Source: Deferribacteraceae bacterium UBA1873 (GTDB lineage: Bacteria; Chrysiogenota; Deferribacteres; Deferribacterales; Flexistipitaceae). Taken from it: a stretch of DNA of 5,709 nt. The translations under genes and the position numbers were made by a program. Under the pieces are notes generated by a model that saw only the letters and a list, made by a program, of their open reading frames with translations, did no database searches and was not told the origin of the DNA. Below are positions 5,663 to 5,709 of the stretch, one piece after another (within the stretch, counting starts at the first letter, position 1; each line of letters begins with the position of its first letter). Location of the stretch: assembly GCA_002338145.1 (NCBI GenBank), contig DDHP01000073.1:1-5709 (forward strand), written 5' to 3'.

Positions 5663-5709
5663 TGTTCAAAATCTAAGACCTTTTATAAGCATTTTTTCCA
5701 TCCAAAGTT

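Noticed and set aside
5652..5671. Inverted repeat TTTTGAA / TTCAAAA with a 6-base loop straddling the last stop codon, as a terminator
   Set aside because: The stem is 7 pairs with a single G-C pair and no T-run follows it on either strand in the needed place, so it is too weak to call a terminator.

Overview
The window is an AT-rich, fully packed bacterial segment with eight genes, all on the plus strand. It reads like one long operon starting at about position 164. Gene content (a heme branch ending in ferrochelatase, a UbiA/MqnP-type prenyltransferase, UbiX, an HDOD signalling protein and a short exported protein) suggests a respiring Gram-negative anaerobe or microaerophile. The style of the sequence recalls Deferribacterota (for example a Flexistipes-like organism). 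That placement is an impression from composition and protein style, not a tested assignment.

Layout. Positions 1-163 are an intergenic leader. It holds a GC-richer 40-base element at the extreme left edge that looks like a copy of a dispersed intergenic repeat, then a very AT-rich stretch with one plausible sigma-70-type promoter. Next come hemE (uroporphyrinogen decarboxylase) and hemH (ferrochelatase), overlapping by 4 bases. Directly abutting are a UbiA-family aromatic prenyltransferase and ubiX (flavin prenyltransferase), again with a 4-base overlap and a TTG start. The second half holds four less-defined genes: a zinc-ribbon protein with a C-terminal membrane anchor, a small charged coiled-coil protein, an HDOD-domain protein, and a small exported or lipid-anchored protein. 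The last 47 bases carry no clear gene or terminator.

How the genes fit together. hemE and hemH are two non-consecutive steps of tetrapyrrole synthesis; the enzymes between them (coproporphyrinogen and protoporphyrinogen oxidation) must be encoded elsewhere. The ferrochelatase resembles the protoporphyrin type, with Met at the position where Gram-positive coproporphyrin ferrochelatases have an iron-ligating Tyr. The prenyltransferase and UbiX would serve quinone synthesis, probably menaquinone by the futalosine route (MqnP-like). UbiX makes the prenylated flavin needed by a UbiD-type decarboxylase that is not in the window. The operon thus links heme and quinone supply, both needed for electron transport chains. 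The four downstream genes have no proven link to this, but their tight spacing (2 to 10 base gaps and one 4-base overlap) indicates co-transcription and probably coupled translation.
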